Assembly (NCBI RefSeq): GCF_048571125.1
Contig: NZ_CP182343.1
Coordinates: 1,240,001 to 1,304,000, forward strand
From: Arcobacter siniprincipis
GTDB lineage: Bacteria; Campylobacterota; Campylobacteria; Campylobacterales; Arcobacteraceae
DNA: 64,000 bases
Direction of reading: 5' to 3'
The notes beneath the pieces were generated by a model. That model was not told the origin of the DNA and searched no databases. It worked only from the letters and a program-made list of their open reading frames with translations. The position numbers and the translations under genes were made by a program. Numbering within the stretch: the first letter of the stretch is position 1; each line of letters begins with the position of its first letter. Shown here piece after piece: positions 8,810-17,045 of the stretch.

Positions 8810-9389
8810 TACTTTAAAATCTTGTGGTTATGATCCACACTTTGTTCAGACAAAAGAAGAAGCTTTTAATTTAGCTAAAACTTTTATAAAAGAGGGCATG
8901 AAAGTTGGTCTTGGAGGTTCTGTTACTGTTGGCGAAATAGGATTACTTGATTATTTGACAAATAAAAAAGATATAACTTTATACAACCAATATGAACTTG
9001 GTATTTCTATGGAAGAAAATACACACAGAAGAAGACAAGGACTAGTTTCAGATATATTTGTTACAGGAATAAATGCCTTAACAAAAGATGGAAAGATAGT
9101 AAATGCTGATGGAAGCGGAAATCGAGTAGCTGCTTTTTGTTTTGGACCAAAAAAAATATTAGCAATAGTTGGTGTAAATAAAATCGTTGAAAATTTAGAA
9201 GATGGTTTTAAAAGAGTTATGGAAGTGGCAGCTATCAAAAATATAGACAGAATGAATAAAAAAGCAATAGAGATGGGAAAAGAGCCAAGACAAAATTTAA
9301 ATACTATTGCTAATAAATTTACTTGGGTAAAAGCAGATGAAAAAGATAGAATCACAATTATTCTTATAAATGAAGAGTTAGGATATTAA
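8793..9389 (+). CDS. LUD-domain (LutC/YkgG-like) protein
   Basis: A 198-residue protein made almost wholly of an LUD domain. Visible marks are VGLGGSVTVGEIGLL, the HRRRQGLVSDIFVTGINALTKDGKIVNADGSGNRVA core and FGPKKILAIVGVNKIV. LUD proteins are parts of the LutABC lactate oxidase complex, but stand-alone copies are common and their biochemistry is not settled. Here it sits between a TAXI transporter and an L-2-hydroxyglutarate oxidase, overlapping the permease gene by 17 nt and ending one base before the oxidase start. That context suggests a role in 2-hydroxy acid metabolism, which is inference. No LutA or LutB partner is present. Confidence 0.85.
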   Translation: MQELINTLKSCGYDPHFVQTKEEAFNLAKTFIKEGMKVGLGGSVTVGEIGLLDYLTNKKDITLYNQYELGISMEENTHRRRQGLVSDIFVTGINALTKDGKIVNADGSGNRVAAFCFGPKKILAIVGVNKIVENLEDGFKRVMEVAAIKNIDRMNKKAIEMGKEPRQNLNTIANKFTWVKADEKDRITIILINEELGY

Positions 9390-9390
9390 A

Positions 9391-10578
9391 ATGCATGATT
9401 ATTTAATAATTGGTGCTGGAATTATTGGACTAAATATTGCTAAAAATTTAAAAGAGAGATTCCCTGATAGTAAAATTTTAGTAATAGAAAAAGAGCCTGA
9501 AGTTGCAATGCATAGTAGTGGTAGAAATTCAGGAGTTTTGCATGCTGGATTTTATTACACTGCAAATTCTTTAAAAGCTAAGTTTACAAAAGAAGGTAAT
9601 ATCGCCCTTAAGAAGTTTTGTAAAGAGCGAAATCTAAAATTAAATGAGTGCAAAAAAGTAGTAGTAGCTACAAATGAAGATGAATTAAGTGGATTATTAG
9701 AGTTGAAAAATAGAGGTGATGCAAATGGAGTTGAGCTTCAATGGCTAAGAGAAGAAGAACTAAATATCCTTTATCCTAATATAAAAACCTATGAGAAAGC
9801 ACTTCTCTGCCCAAGTACAGCAACAGTAAATCCAAAAGAAGTAACAAAAGAGTTTGCAAAAGTTATACAAGAACTAGGAGTCGAGTTACTTTTAGATTGT
9901 AAATATATCTCTTCAAGTAAAGATGCAATTCTTACAAGTAAGGGTGAATTTTACGCTAAAAAAGTGATAAATTGTGCAGGTTTATATGCTGATAAAATTG
10001 CAAGAAATTATGGCTTTTCAAAGGATTATGTAATCATTCCTTTTAAAGGAGTATATTTAAAAGATAAAACAAATGCTTCACACCTTAGAACAAATGTTTA
10101 TCCAGTACCAAACTTAGAAAATCCTTTTTTAGGAGTTCATTATACTTTAACAGTAGATAATGAGAGTAAAATAGGACCAACAGCTATTCCTGCTTTTTGG
10201 AGAGAAAACTACAAAGGTTTTGATAACTTCTCTTTAAAAGAGTTTTTAGAAATTTCATATTATGAGTTAAAGCTTTTTATTACAGATGCTTTTTCATTTA
10301 GAAGTTTAGCTTTTAGTGAGATAAAAAAGTACAATTTTAAATATTTTAAAAACTTAGCTATGAAACTAACTAAAAATATGAATCATGATGGTTTTGACTC
10401 TTGGAGTACACCAGGTATACGAGCACAACTTTTAAATAAACACACCCTAGAACTTGTACAGGATTTTGTAGTGGAATCTGATGAAAACTCAGTTCATGTA
10501 TTAAATGCAGTTAGTCCTGCATTTACCTCTTCAATTCCTTTTGCAAATTGGGTAGTTGAAGAGCATATCTTAAAATAA
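9391..10578 (+). CDS. lhgO: L-2-hydroxyglutarate oxidase
   Basis: FAD-dependent oxidoreductase of the DAO fold, 395 residues. The N-terminus has the dinucleotide motif GAGIIGLNIA and VIEKEPEVAMHSSGRNSGVLHAGFYY, which is diagnostic for LhgO. It oxidises L-2-hydroxyglutarate to 2-oxoglutarate and passes electrons to the quinone pool at the inner membrane. The C-terminal NHDGFDSWSTPGIRAQLL segment also fits. It is the last gene of the TAXI-TRAP operon, so imported substrate would feed the citric acid cycle. The 3' end overlaps a long palindrome shared with the convergent ectoine operon. Confidence 0.88.
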   Translation: MHDYLIIGAGIIGLNIAKNLKERFPDSKILVIEKEPEVAMHSSGRNSGVLHAGFYYTANSLKAKFTKEGNIALKKFCKERNLKLNECKKVVVATNEDELSGLLELKNRGDANGVELQWLREEELNILYPNIKTYEKALLCPSTATVNPKEVTKEFAKVIQELGVELLLDCKYISSSKDAILTSKGEFYAKKVINCAGLYADKIARNYGFSKDYVIIPFKGVYLKDKTNASHLRTNVYPVPNLENPFLGVHYTLTVDNESKIGPTAIPAFWRENYKGFDNFSLKEFLEISYYELKLFITDAFSFRSLAFSEIKKYNFKYFKNLAMKLTKNMNHDGFDSWSTPGIRAQLLNKHTLELVQDFVVESDENSVHVLNAVSPAFTSSIPFANWVVEEHILK

Positions 10579-10602
10579 AAAAGAATTCTTTTTTATTTTA
10601 AG
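10569..10602. terminator. bidirectional terminator, 34-nt perfect palindrome
   Basis: CTTAAAATAAAAAAGAA and its exact reverse complement sit tail to tail with no loop bases, centred on GAATTC. It covers the stop codon of lhgO and the stop codon of the minus-strand membrane protein gene, giving a U-rich arm in both directions. Confidence 0.75.
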
Positions 10603-11158
10603 GTAAAATTTCATCTTTTACTTTTACACATTCCTCATAAACATTATCAAGTAATTGTCTAGCTTTTTTTTCTCTTCTATATTGTCCAAAAAAGTATATT
10701 AAGGCAAAGGCACCTAATAAATCAAATGTAAAAGCAAACCAAGCTTCCATAAGAAAAGCATAAATTCCCCAAGAAAAAGTAGATACCAAAAGTAAAAGCT
10801 TCATCTTAAACGAATCTTTTGAAATAGTAGCCAAAGGTGTTGTAATAGATGCTAATACTAAAAATAGACCTTCATACTCTTTTAAACCTAAAAGTAAAAA
10901 TATAGAAAAAAATGGAATAGAATATAAAATTGCTCTTTCAAGTTTTCTATACTCAAATGCTCCAACATAATACATAAGGGCTATTATAACTGATTGATAA
11001 ACTCCATGTATCCCACCACTTTGATATAAATCAGGTATTATAAAAACAACTGAAGTTCCTAATAAAATTTTTGTTTTTATTAAATCTTTTATTGCCATAC
11101 CAATGGCATTTAAAACTATTGCTAATACGCCTAGCAAAGGCACCAATAAGGAAAACAT
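10598..11158 (-). CDS. six-helix membrane protein, YgjV-like
   Basis: A 186-residue membrane protein with about six hydrophobic segments, a basic C-terminal tail (GQYRREKKARQLL) and no catalytic motif. The pattern resembles the YgjV inner membrane protein family, with the second helix preceded by AIGMAIKDLIKTK and SGGIHGVYQSVIIALMYYVG in the middle; this family has no known function. It is the last gene of the ectoine operon, 12 nt after the M20 hydrolase, with an AAAGGAAA ribosome site. A role in transport or membrane adaptation during use of compatible solutes is possible but not shown. Confidence 0.6.
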   Translation of the reverse strand: MFSLLVPLLGVLAIVLNAIGMAIKDLIKTKILLGTSVVFIIPDLYQSGGIHGVYQSVIIALMYYVGAFEYRKLERAILYSIPFFSIFLLLGLKEYEGLFLVLASITTPLATISKDSFKMKLLLLVSTFSWGIYAFLMEAWFAFTFDLLGAFALIYFFGQYRREKKARQLLDNVYEECVKVKDEILP

Positions 11159-11170
11159 AAAGTTTTCCTT

Positions 11171-12325
11171 TTAAAATTTAAAATTAGCTAATTTCATAAG
11201 TGATATGCTAACAGGTTTTATTAGCTTATCATTGAAATCATAATGCACATTGTGACAAGCTTTTTGATGTTTTTCAATTCCATCATCACTTCCTACAAGA
11301 GCAAAGGCTCCTGGGATTTTATTTAGATAATAACTAAAATCTTCACTTGCCATAATTGGAGTTGCTATATTGCTTTGCCAGTTTTCACCTAAAGTATCTT
11401 TTAATACTTCTCGCACCTTTGAAGCTTCATCTTTATGGTTAATTGTTGGTTGATATCTATCTCTTAAATCAATATCCACATCAACATTATATGCTAAGGC
11501 AATGCCTTTTGATATCTCTTCTATTTGATTAAATACTTTTGTTTTTAACTCATTTGTAGGAACCCGAATACTTCCTTCAACCTTTGCATTATCTGGAATC
11601 ACTGTTACCCCACTAATCGCATCTATTGATGTAACAGAAACTACAACGGCATCTTGAGGTGCCACTTGTCTACTCGCTATTTGTTGTAGTGCCATAGTTA
11701 AAGCAGAAGCTGCAAGAACTGGGTCTTTACAAATTTCAGGTTGAGAGGAGTGTCCTCCCAAACCTTTTAATGTAATATGAAAAGTTCCATTTCCAGCCAT
11801 TACTGTACCTTCAGGACAAACAGCTTGACCAAATTTAATAGCTGGCCAATTGTGCCAACCAAAAATCATATCAATTCCATCTAAACATCCCTCTTCAATC
11901 ATCTTCTTAGCTCCATGACCTCCTTCTTCAGCAGGTTGAAATATAAGAGATACTGGGTTTGTTAGTTTATCTTCATTTTGTTTTAACCAAATAGCAGCTG
12001 CCATTAAAGTTGCTGTATGCCCATCATGTCCACAAGCATGCATGCATTGATGTTTAACTGATTTATATGAAACATCAGTTTTTTCTTCTAGTGGAAGAGC
12101 ATCAATATCTCCTCTTAAAGCTATATGAGGACCTTTCTTATCTTGAGCAAGTAATCCAACTGTGCCAGTGCCTGCATAAGTTTTATATGTAATATTATGT
12201 TTGTCTAATATCTCTCTTATTGCTTTTGCGGTATTGGTCTCTTCCCAAGTTAATTCGGGATTTTTATGTAAATTATGTCTAAAATTTGTAGCAAATTCTA
12301 CTACTTCATCAAAATTTTTATACAT
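11171..12325 (-). CDS. M20 amidohydrolase, probable N-acetyl-diaminobutyrate deacetylase (DoeB2-like)
   Basis: A 384-residue M20D-type metallo-amidohydrolase. The metal site is visible as HACGHDGH (Cys98, His100) and the QPAEEGGHGA segment (Glu134, Glu135); the lid domain follows at about 180-290. Family members remove acyl groups from amino acids. In this operon the ectoine hydrolase product N-alpha-acetyl-2,4-diaminobutyrate needs a deacetylase, and no DoeB/EutE of the aspartoacylase type is present, so this enzyme is the obvious candidate (an M20 form is annotated elsewhere as DoeB2). Ribosome site AAAAAGGAG precedes the ATG. The alternative is a general hippurate or N-acyl amino acid hydrolase. 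Confidence 0.8.
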   Translation of the reverse strand: MYKNFDEVVEFATNFRHNLHKNPELTWEETNTAKAIREILDKHNITYKTYAGTGTVGLLAQDKKGPHIALRGDIDALPLEEKTDVSYKSVKHQCMHACGHDGHTATLMAAAIWLKQNEDKLTNPVSLIFQPAEEGGHGAKKMIEEGCLDGIDMIFGWHNWPAIKFGQAVCPEGTVMAGNGTFHITLKGLGGHSSQPEICKDPVLAASALTMALQQIASRQVAPQDAVVVSVTSIDAISGVTVIPDNAKVEGSIRVPTNELKTKVFNQIEEISKGIALAYNVDVDIDLRDRYQPTINHKDEASKVREVLKDTLGENWQSNIATPIMASEDFSYYLNKIPGAFALVGSDDGIEKHQKACHNVHYDFNDKLIKPVSISLMKLANFKF

Positions 12326-12340
12326 ACCGACTCCTTTTTA

Positions 12341-13375
12341 TTATAAACACTGAATCACTTTTGCTAATTCATTATATTTTGTTAGGCAATCATCACAATT
12401 AACTAAAATCTTTGATTTTGCTATTATGTAACTTTTGCCTGTTGTTCTATTTCTTATTACATTTTGTCCATCGATATTTTCAACCCCATCAAAGGTACCA
12501 ATGAATTTTGTACCCCTTAAACTTACAGTTTCTAATCTTTCACCTGGTTTAATTTTGTCTTCGTATTGTAAATATGCCAATCTAGCAGAGGTACCTGTTC
12601 CTGTTGTGCTTCTACAAATAACTCCAGGGTGAACATAAGTTGTTGAGCGTGAGGTATAAAAACCATCTTCTTTTTTCTCAACTCCTCCCATAAAATGTAG
12701 AAAAGGAACTGGTCCCACATCACCTAATAAATAGTGTCTTAATGACTCTTTTTTTCTAACTGCTTCAACTATTAAGTAAGCTGTATCGCTCAATTTTTTT
12801 TCTTCATCAATTGTAAGATTAAATCCTAATTCACTAGCCTCTACAAGGATATAGAAACCTCCACTATAAGCTACAGAATAGGTAATCTCACCTAACTCTT
12901 GGATCACAATTTTTTCTTTATATTGATAAATATAACTTGGAAGTCCTTCGCAAGTTATAGATTCAACTACACCATTTTCTACTTTTGCTTCAATATCTAC
13001 AAGTCCAGCTGGAGCTTCTAGTTTAAAGTTTAAGATACCATCTTTTTTTTCCACTAATCCATTTTCAATAATGGCAGTTGCTGTACACATTGTATTTGAA
13101 CCAGAATATATAGGATAACCCATAACTTCCATGATAATATATCCAGCAACTGCTTCTTTATTTTTTGAAGGAACAACTAAGTCTATAGACATCTCAGGGA
13201 TACCATAAGGTTCATAAAGAAGTGTTTTTCTCAAATCATCAGCATTTGCTTGTAAGTAAAGCATCTGTTCTCTTACACTATTACCTTCCAACTCTTTAAC
13301 TCCTGTAAATACTATTCTACTTACATCACCACCTGCATGGGTGTCTATTAGTCCTATTGTGTGTGGCTTATTCAT
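12341..13375 (-). CDS. proline racemase family protein, dehydratase-type active site
   Basis: A 344-residue member of the proline racemase superfamily, starting IGLIDTHAGGDVSRIV. The first catalytic Cys is kept (Cys97 in SGSNTMCTAT), although the usual MCGH is MCTA. The second motif, normally DRSPCGTGTSA, reads CRSTTGTGTSA, so the second catalytic Cys is Thr258. A Cys/Thr pair is the signature of trans-3-hydroxy-L-proline dehydratases, not racemases or epimerases. The gene overlaps the upstream MDR reductase gene by 8 nt and lies inside the ectoine operon. I infer that it removes water from a cyclic beta-hydroxy amino acid, with 5-hydroxyectoine as the favoured substrate; hydroxyproline is the alternative. 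Confidence 0.85.
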   Translation of the reverse strand: MNKPHTIGLIDTHAGGDVSRIVFTGVKELEGNSVREQMLYLQANADDLRKTLLYEPYGIPEMSIDLVVPSKNKEAVAGYIIMEVMGYPIYSGSNTMCTATAIIENGLVEKKDGILNFKLEAPAGLVDIEAKVENGVVESITCEGLPSYIYQYKEKIVIQELGEITYSVAYSGGFYILVEASELGFNLTIDEEKKLSDTAYLIVEAVRKKESLRHYLLGDVGPVPFLHFMGGVEKKEDGFYTSRSTTYVHPGVICRSTTGTGTSARLAYLQYEDKIKPGERLETVSLRGTKFIGTFDGVENIDGQNVIRNRTTGKSYIIAKSKILVNCDDCLTKYNELAKVIQCL

Positions 13376-14525
13376 TTTCTGTCTTTAAAGAGTATTTTGC
13401 ACCATGTTTTTCCCATTCGGAATCAGGTATTATTACTATTTTCCCTAAATACCCTTTTCCCCTTGAAACAAAATATTTTTCTGCTTCATGAAGATTTGAG
13501 AGTTTAAAGGTTGCGTGTAAGATGGGTTTTAGTTTTTCCTCTTTTATCCATTTCATTAATTGTTTTGCTTCATTTTTTGTACCATGTGATACCCCATGAA
13601 TCTCCACTTGATAAAGATAAATCTTTGACCATAATACTTCGGTAATATTGTATGAACTTGCTCCTGCGATACTTAGTCTTGGATAGTCATCTCTTTTTTT
13701 CATATCTACAATCATAGTATCAATAAAAATATTTGTATACTCTCCACCAACTAAATCCATAACAGCATCAATATTCTCACCCTCTGTTGCTTCTAAAATT
13801 CTTTGTTTTAAAGTTGATATTTCACCTCTATCAATCACTTTTTTAGTACCAAGAGCTAAAAGTTCCTCTTCTTTATCCTTAGAACTAAGGGCATAAGGAA
13901 TAGCTTTTAAGACTTTGCACATTTGGATTAGTGCAGTTCCAACTCCTCCACTTGCTCCACTGATTAAGACTTTATCACCTTTCTTTACTCTTGAGGCATT
14001 TAACATTCTAAATCCAGTTTGATATGAACACATACCTAATGAAGCTAGTTGGGCATCATCAATATCTTTATTTGGCATGGCATAGAAGTTTTCACTAGGA
14101 ATGGCTACATATTCTGCATATCCACCATCTTTTCCATGTCCATAATAATCAGGGATTAAATTTAAATCGGGATTTTGAGATAAATAGATATTAAAATCAA
14201 CAAGCCCTCTTTGACCTATTAAACTTTTATTTTCATCATCTGCAACTTTTTCAACTGTTCCAACAATATCAGCCCCTTGAATTCGAGGAAAGGTGAAAGT
14301 ATTATCACCAGTCATATTAAAAGAAGTTACTTCTTCTTTATTATTATCATCAACTGGATATAAACCTTCTCTGGCTTTTCTATCTGTATTGTTTTTAGCT
14401 GTTGCTGTTACTTTTATAAGAACCTCACCTTTTTTAAGTGTAGGAATCTCAACATTTTTATATACTAACTTATCTATTCCACCATGACCAACTAAGACCA
14501 TAGCTTTCATTGTATTATTTCCCAT
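13368..14525 (-). CDS. MDR-family NAD(P)H-dependent reductase / quinone oxidoreductase-like
   Basis: A 385-residue medium-chain dehydrogenase/reductase. The N-terminal GroES-like part has KKGEVLIKVTATAKNNTDRKAREG and QGADIVGTVEKV; the Rossmann part has GDKVLISGASGGVGTALIQMCK, the AxxGxxG form of the NADP-preferring quinone oxidoreductase branch. There is no catalytic zinc signature (GHE). GGAG lies 5 nt before the ATG, supporting the start. It directly precedes and overlaps the proline racemase family gene, so the two products probably act in sequence. I infer reduction of the C=C or C=N product made by that enzyme. The gene follows a hairpin-bearing spacer, so it may begin a sub-operon. Confidence 0.82.
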   Translation of the reverse strand: MGNNTMKAMVLVGHGGIDKLVYKNVEIPTLKKGEVLIKVTATAKNNTDRKAREGLYPVDDNNKEEVTSFNMTGDNTFTFPRIQGADIVGTVEKVADDENKSLIGQRGLVDFNIYLSQNPDLNLIPDYYGHGKDGGYAEYVAIPSENFYAMPNKDIDDAQLASLGMCSYQTGFRMLNASRVKKGDKVLISGASGGVGTALIQMCKVLKAIPYALSSKDKEEELLALGTKKVIDRGEISTLKQRILEATEGENIDAVMDLVGGEYTNIFIDTMIVDMKKRDDYPRLSIAGASSYNITEVLWSKIYLYQVEIHGVSHGTKNEAKQLMKWIKEEKLKPILHATFKLSNLHEAEKYFVSRGKGYLGKIVIIPDSEWEKHGAKYSLKTENE

Positions 14526-14594
14526 AATTACTCCAATTAATTTTAATTTATATTTTTAGGTATAAAATTAACTGGAGTGTTCTATCACATTAAA

Positions 14595-14618
14595 ATATAC
14601 TCTGTTAAAAGAGTATAT
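14595..14618 (-). terminator. intra-operon hairpin after the universal stress gene
   Basis: A perfect 9-bp stem, ATATACTCT with loop of 6 and AGAGTATAT, followed on the minus strand by TTTTAAT. It lies in the 123-nt spacer between the stress protein gene and the MDR gene and may lower read-through into the last four genes. Confidence 0.5.
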
Positions 14619-14648
14619 ACTTGTAAATTTTATGTTTTTTATTTTCAT

Positions 14649-15095
14649 TTAAACAACCAATACCGGACATTTAGCTAAACCAGAGATTTTATGAGAAGTT
14701 CCACCTAGTAAATAACCAGTCAAATCACCTTGTCCTTGTTTTCCTACTACAATTAAGTCAATATCATTTGTTTTTGCAAAATGCAAGATTTGTTTTGCAA
14801 CTTGTCCTGAACGAATAAATCCTTTTATTTTTTCTTCTTTTAGTCCTAAATTATGAGCTATTTTTTTACCATCTTCTACAATTTCTTTTGCATATTGTCC
14901 TAAAACATCATCCATAGTTTCATACTCAACTGCACCTCTTACCATAGACAAAGAACCTTCAATGAAACTATGATGTCTAAATACAGAAACAATATTTAGT
15001 TCACTATTAAAATTTTTGCAAATTTCGCAAGCTTTTTCAAGTGCATTATAAGCTAACTCTGAACCATCTAATCCTACTAATACTTTTTTAAACAT
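14649..15095 (-). CDS. universal stress protein, TeaD-like partner of the TRAP transporter
   Basis: UspA-fold protein of 148 residues, starting FKKVLVGLDGSELAYNALEKA. The ATP-binding pattern is complete near the C-terminus: VVGKQGQGDLTGYLLGGTSHKI (G-x2-G-x9-G-S/T type). In halophiles the ectoine TRAP transporter TeaABC is encoded with TeaD, a universal stress protein that binds ATP and lowers transport activity. The same gene order here (receptor, small permease, large permease, Usp, 10 nt apart) supports that role. It is one of the stronger context clues that the operon deals with ectoines. Confidence 0.88.
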   Translation of the reverse strand: MFKKVLVGLDGSELAYNALEKACEICKNFNSELNIVSVFRHHSFIEGSLSMVRGAVEYETMDDVLGQYAKEIVEDGKKIAHNLGLKEEKIKGFIRSGQVAKQILHFAKTNDIDLIVVGKQGQGDLTGYLLGGTSHKISGLAKCPVLVV

Positions 15096-15105
15096 ATTTG
15101 TTCCT

Positions 15106-16389
15106 TTATCTAAAAGCTAAGTCCCTAAAATATAGGGCAATTTGTGGGAAGAATATTAGTGCAATAGCTACTGATAAAAGTATAAATATAAAAGGAGGTG
15201 TTCCTTTTATTACTTCAAAATATGGTCTTTTAAATATGGCAATTGCTGTAAAAATATCACAACCAAATGGTGGGGTAGCAGATCCAATTGCAACTTGTAG
15301 TGTAATAATAGTACCAACTAAAACAGGATCTAATCCAACAGCTTCAACAACTGGTGAAAAAATTGGAACAAGAACTAAGATTACAACAATAGGGTCAACA
15401 AACATACATCCCACAAAAAATGCAATAGAAATTACTGCTAATACTCCATATGGTCCCATTTCTTTAATACCAATTGAGGCTAATATTTCTTGTGGAACTT
15501 GAGCAAAAGATAAAATCCAAGCAAATGCTGCACCAGAAGCTACTAATATAAATACAACAGCTGTAACTAAACCAGTTGCAACAGCTGAACTATAAAATTC
15601 TTTAAATTTCATAGTTCTAAAAACAACTCCTTCTAAAAATAAAGCATAAGCAACACTAACAGCCGCAGCTTCAGTTGGACTAAAAATACCACCAAAAATA
15701 CCACCAATAATGATTACTGGAAATCCTAAAGGCCATAGAGCATGGTAAAAGGCCAATAGTCTATCTTTCCATGAAGATTTTTCTTGAGTTGGTATATCAT
15801 TTTTATATGCATAACCAATACAATATACTGAGAAAAGAAATAAAATTAAAAGTCCAGGTCCAATACCAGCAATAAAAAGTTCAGGAATTGAAGTTTTTGA
15901 AACAATTCCATAAATAATCATCCCAATACTAGGGGGAATTAAAAAAGCAATATCACTTGAGTTGATTATTAAAGCAAGGATAAAAGAATCTTTATATCCA
16001 CCTTTTTGTAGTCTTGGTCTAAGTGGAGAACCAATTGCTACAACAGTAGCTTGAGTTGAGCCTGAAACAGCACCAAACATAGCACAAGCACAAGCTGTAC
16101 TAACTGCCAAACCACCCTTTATATGTCCCACAAAAGACATTACTAAATCGATTAGTTTTTCAGCTGATTTTCCTCTTGTCATAATATCTGCTGATAAAAT
16201 AAACATAGGAACTGCTATAAGAGCAGCTGGTCTAATCCCACCCATCATTTGCTGAATCATAAATTGCATTCTATCAAAATCACCAAATACTTCATGAAAT
16301 CCAACAGTTGAACCTGCAATTAAAGGTATCATCATTGGAAAGCCTAGAAGTAATAATACAACCATTATAGAAAAAATTAAAATTGCCAT
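15106..16389 (-). CDS. TRAP transporter large permease (DctM/UehC-TeaC type)
   Basis: A 427-residue membrane protein with about 12 segments. Typical marks are ALIAVPMFILSADIM, KGGLAVSTACACAMFGAVSGSTQATVVAIG, NSSDIAFLIPPSIGMIIYG and GIFSPTEAAAVSVAYAL. It forms the transport channel with the DctQ-like subunit encoded just upstream (9 nt) and takes substrate from the DctP-type receptor. Context points to ectoine and hydroxyectoine as substrates. It is of the separate-subunit type, unlike the fused TAXI permease at 6860, so the two TRAP systems in this window are not duplicates. Confidence 0.93.
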   Translation of the reverse strand: MAILIFSIMVVLLLLGFPMMIPLIAGSTVGFHEVFGDFDRMQFMIQQMMGGIRPAALIAVPMFILSADIMTRGKSAEKLIDLVMSFVGHIKGGLAVSTACACAMFGAVSGSTQATVVAIGSPLRPRLQKGGYKDSFILALIINSSDIAFLIPPSIGMIIYGIVSKTSIPELFIAGIGPGLLILFLFSVYCIGYAYKNDIPTQEKSSWKDRLLAFYHALWPLGFPVIIIGGIFGGIFSPTEAAAVSVAYALFLEGVVFRTMKFKEFYSSAVATGLVTAVVFILVASGAAFAWILSFAQVPQEILASIGIKEMGPYGVLAVISIAFFVGCMFVDPIVVILVLVPIFSPVVEAVGLDPVLVGTIITLQVAIGSATPPFGCDIFTAIAIFKRPYFEVIKGTPPFIFILLSVAIALIFFPQIALYFRDLAFR

Positions 16390-16398
16390 TTCTTACTC

Positions 16399-16986
16399 CT
16401 AAACTTCTATTTGATTTGCAGCATCTGTATAACCATCTTTTATATTTGTAGAAAGGTATACATCTTCATTTCTAATATTTTTAAGTACTGTTGAAAAATA
16501 TTGTAAGCCTGTAATTATGAAACCAATAGGAACCCATAAATAGATAATATAAACATCAATTCCTAGTGCAGGTAATATTCTGCCACTATTGTATATGCTT
16601 ACGATATACAAAATCGCATAATATGATAAAAAAAACATAAATAGACCAGTTATAGTTGAAATAATAATCATAAATATTTTTCTTAAATTAGAATTTAATA
16701 AGTCATAAATAGCTGACATTCTTATGTGTCTACCTTGTCTTGCTGCATAACTCAATCCAGCAAAAGTTACAATAACTATAAAAATCATATTTAATTCATC
16801 TGTGAATATAATTGCATCATTGAAAATAAATCTACTAACAACTGCAGCAATAGTATTTATAGCCATTGCTATAATCCCAAGTCCTAACATTAGTTTTTCA
16901 AATTTGCCAATTATTTTATCCATAAAGTCAAGACCTTTTAAAAGAGGGTTAATCTTTTTTTTGGATACTTTTTCTGAATTCTCCAT
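16399..16986 (-). CDS. TRAP transporter small permease (DctQ/UehB-TeaB type)
   Basis: A 195-residue membrane protein with four hydrophobic segments and the DctQ pattern: a basic N-terminus, then FIFNDAIIFTDELNMIFIVIVTFAGLSYAARQGRHIRMSAIYD, where the conserved Glu and the R-HI element are present. It pairs with the large permease. AGGAG lies 9 nt before the ATG. The gene is separated from the receptor gene by a strong hairpin (16998-17023). Confidence 0.9.
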   Translation of the reverse strand: MENSEKVSKKKINPLLKGLDFMDKIIGKFEKLMLGLGIIAMAINTIAAVVSRFIFNDAIIFTDELNMIFIVIVTFAGLSYAARQGRHIRMSAIYDLLNSNLRKIFMIIISTITGLFMFFLSYYAILYIVSIYNSGRILPALGIDVYIIYLWVPIGFIITGLQYFSTVLKNIRNEDVYLSTNIKDGYTDAANQIEV

Positions 16987-16997
16987 ATAAACTCCTG

Positions 16998-17023
16998 AAT
17001 AGATAGCTTAAGTGCTATCTATT
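16998..17023 (-). repeat. hairpin between receptor and small permease genes
   Basis: AATAGATAGC, loop of 6, GCTATCTATT is a perfect 10-bp stem just before the ribosome site of the small permease gene. On the minus-strand mRNA it has no trailing U run, so it is more likely a 3'-end stabiliser for the receptor message than a full terminator. A second palindrome (TAAAACTTAAAAGTTTTA) overlaps the receptor stop codon. Confidence 0.55.
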
Positions 17024-17045
17024 TTTTTATTAAAACTTAAAAGTT

